DNA from: Clostridiales bacterium
Lineage (GTDB): Bacteria > Bacillota_B > Dehalobacteriia > UBA4068
Reading direction: 5' to 3'
Length of the DNA stretch: 6,203 nucleotides
Assembly (NCBI GenBank): GCA_009782975.1
Contig: WRIA01000038.1
Span: forward strand, 1-6,203
Positions 6,048 through 6,203 of the stretch are shown here, one piece after another. The position numbers and the translations under genes were made by a program. Within the stretch, counting starts at the first letter, position 1. Each line of letters starts with the position of its first letter. The notes beneath the pieces were generated by a model, which ran no database searches, was not told where the DNA came from, and worked only from the letters and a program-made list of their open reading frames with translations.

Positions 6048-6203
6048 ATGTCCAATATAATCGACGCCATAGAGCGCGAACAACTGCGGGAGGTTCCGGA
6101 TTTCCGCCCCGGCGACACCGTGCAGGTCCATGTTAAGGTGGTGGAAGGCAGCCGCGAACGCATACAGGTGTTTGAAGGCGTGGTCATAAAGATAAAGGGC
6201 GGC
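6048..6203 (+). CDS. rplS: 50S ribosomal protein L19, N-terminal part (runs off window)
   Basis: The first 52 codons are present; full-length L19 is usually about 115 residues, so a little over half of the gene lies beyond the window edge. The product begins [14 protein letters not shown] and continues with [16 protein letters not shown] and [15 protein letters not shown], which are characteristic of the L19 N-terminus and its beta-barrel. L19 sits at the 30S-50S interface of the large subunit. The start is set by AAGGAGG at 6035-6041, six nt before ATG. It has its own promoter and structured leader, so it is expected to be autoregulated independently of argS. In most bacteria rplS follows rpsP-rimM-trmD; here the upstream neighbour is argS instead. 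Confidence 0.96.
   Translation, partial: MSNIIDAIEREQLREVPDFRPGDTVQVHVKVVEGSRERIQVFEGVVIKIKGG

Noticed and set aside
5930..6187. An 85-codon - strand open frame across the rplS promoter and leader.
   Set aside because: It is antisense to the L19 coding start and the structured leader, and lacks any recognisable protein signature.

Overview
The window looks like chromosomal DNA from a low-to-mid-GC-lineage Firmicute (Bacillota) with a rather GC-rich genome. This is inferred from strong AGGAGG-type ribosome binding sites, an L19-type ribosomal leader upstream of rplS, an arginyl-tRNA synthetase with the HMGN form of the HIGH signature, and a very marked use of ATA for isoleucine. I cannot place it to genus. 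All complete genes are on the + strand.

Region 1 (1-3987) is a purine-catabolism cluster. The window opens inside the last 33 codons of a gene whose tail resembles guanine deaminase. After 40 nt comes a three-subunit molybdenum hydroxylase in the same order and with nearly the same subunit sizes as E. coli xdhABC: the molybdopterin subunit (760 aa), the FAD subunit (293 aa) and the 2Fe-2S subunit (154 aa). Guanine deaminase would make xanthine, and the XDH complex would oxidise it to urate while passing electrons from Mo through two 2Fe-2S clusters to FAD. The FAD and Fe-S genes are 2 nt apart, but xdhA and xdhB are separated by 211 nt. That gap holds the most unusual element of the window: an AT-rich array of about seven 22-bp tandem repeats (2445-2598), each self-complementary, followed by two small hairpins just before the xdhB ribosome binding site.

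Region 2 (3988-5777) is a short intergenic stretch with an 8-bp inverted repeat and a weak candidate promoter, then a complete argS (566 aa).

Region 3 (5778-6203) is a 270-nt intergenic region with two inverted repeats and a good extended -10 promoter. It then holds a nested three-helix leader RNA closely resembling the L19 autoregulatory leader, and the first 52 codons of rplS, which runs off the window.

The genes themselves are ordinary families. The items worth a second look are the intra-operon 22-bp repeat array, the rplS leader and the position of rplS next to argS. No mobile element, CRISPR array, tRNA or rRNA was seen.
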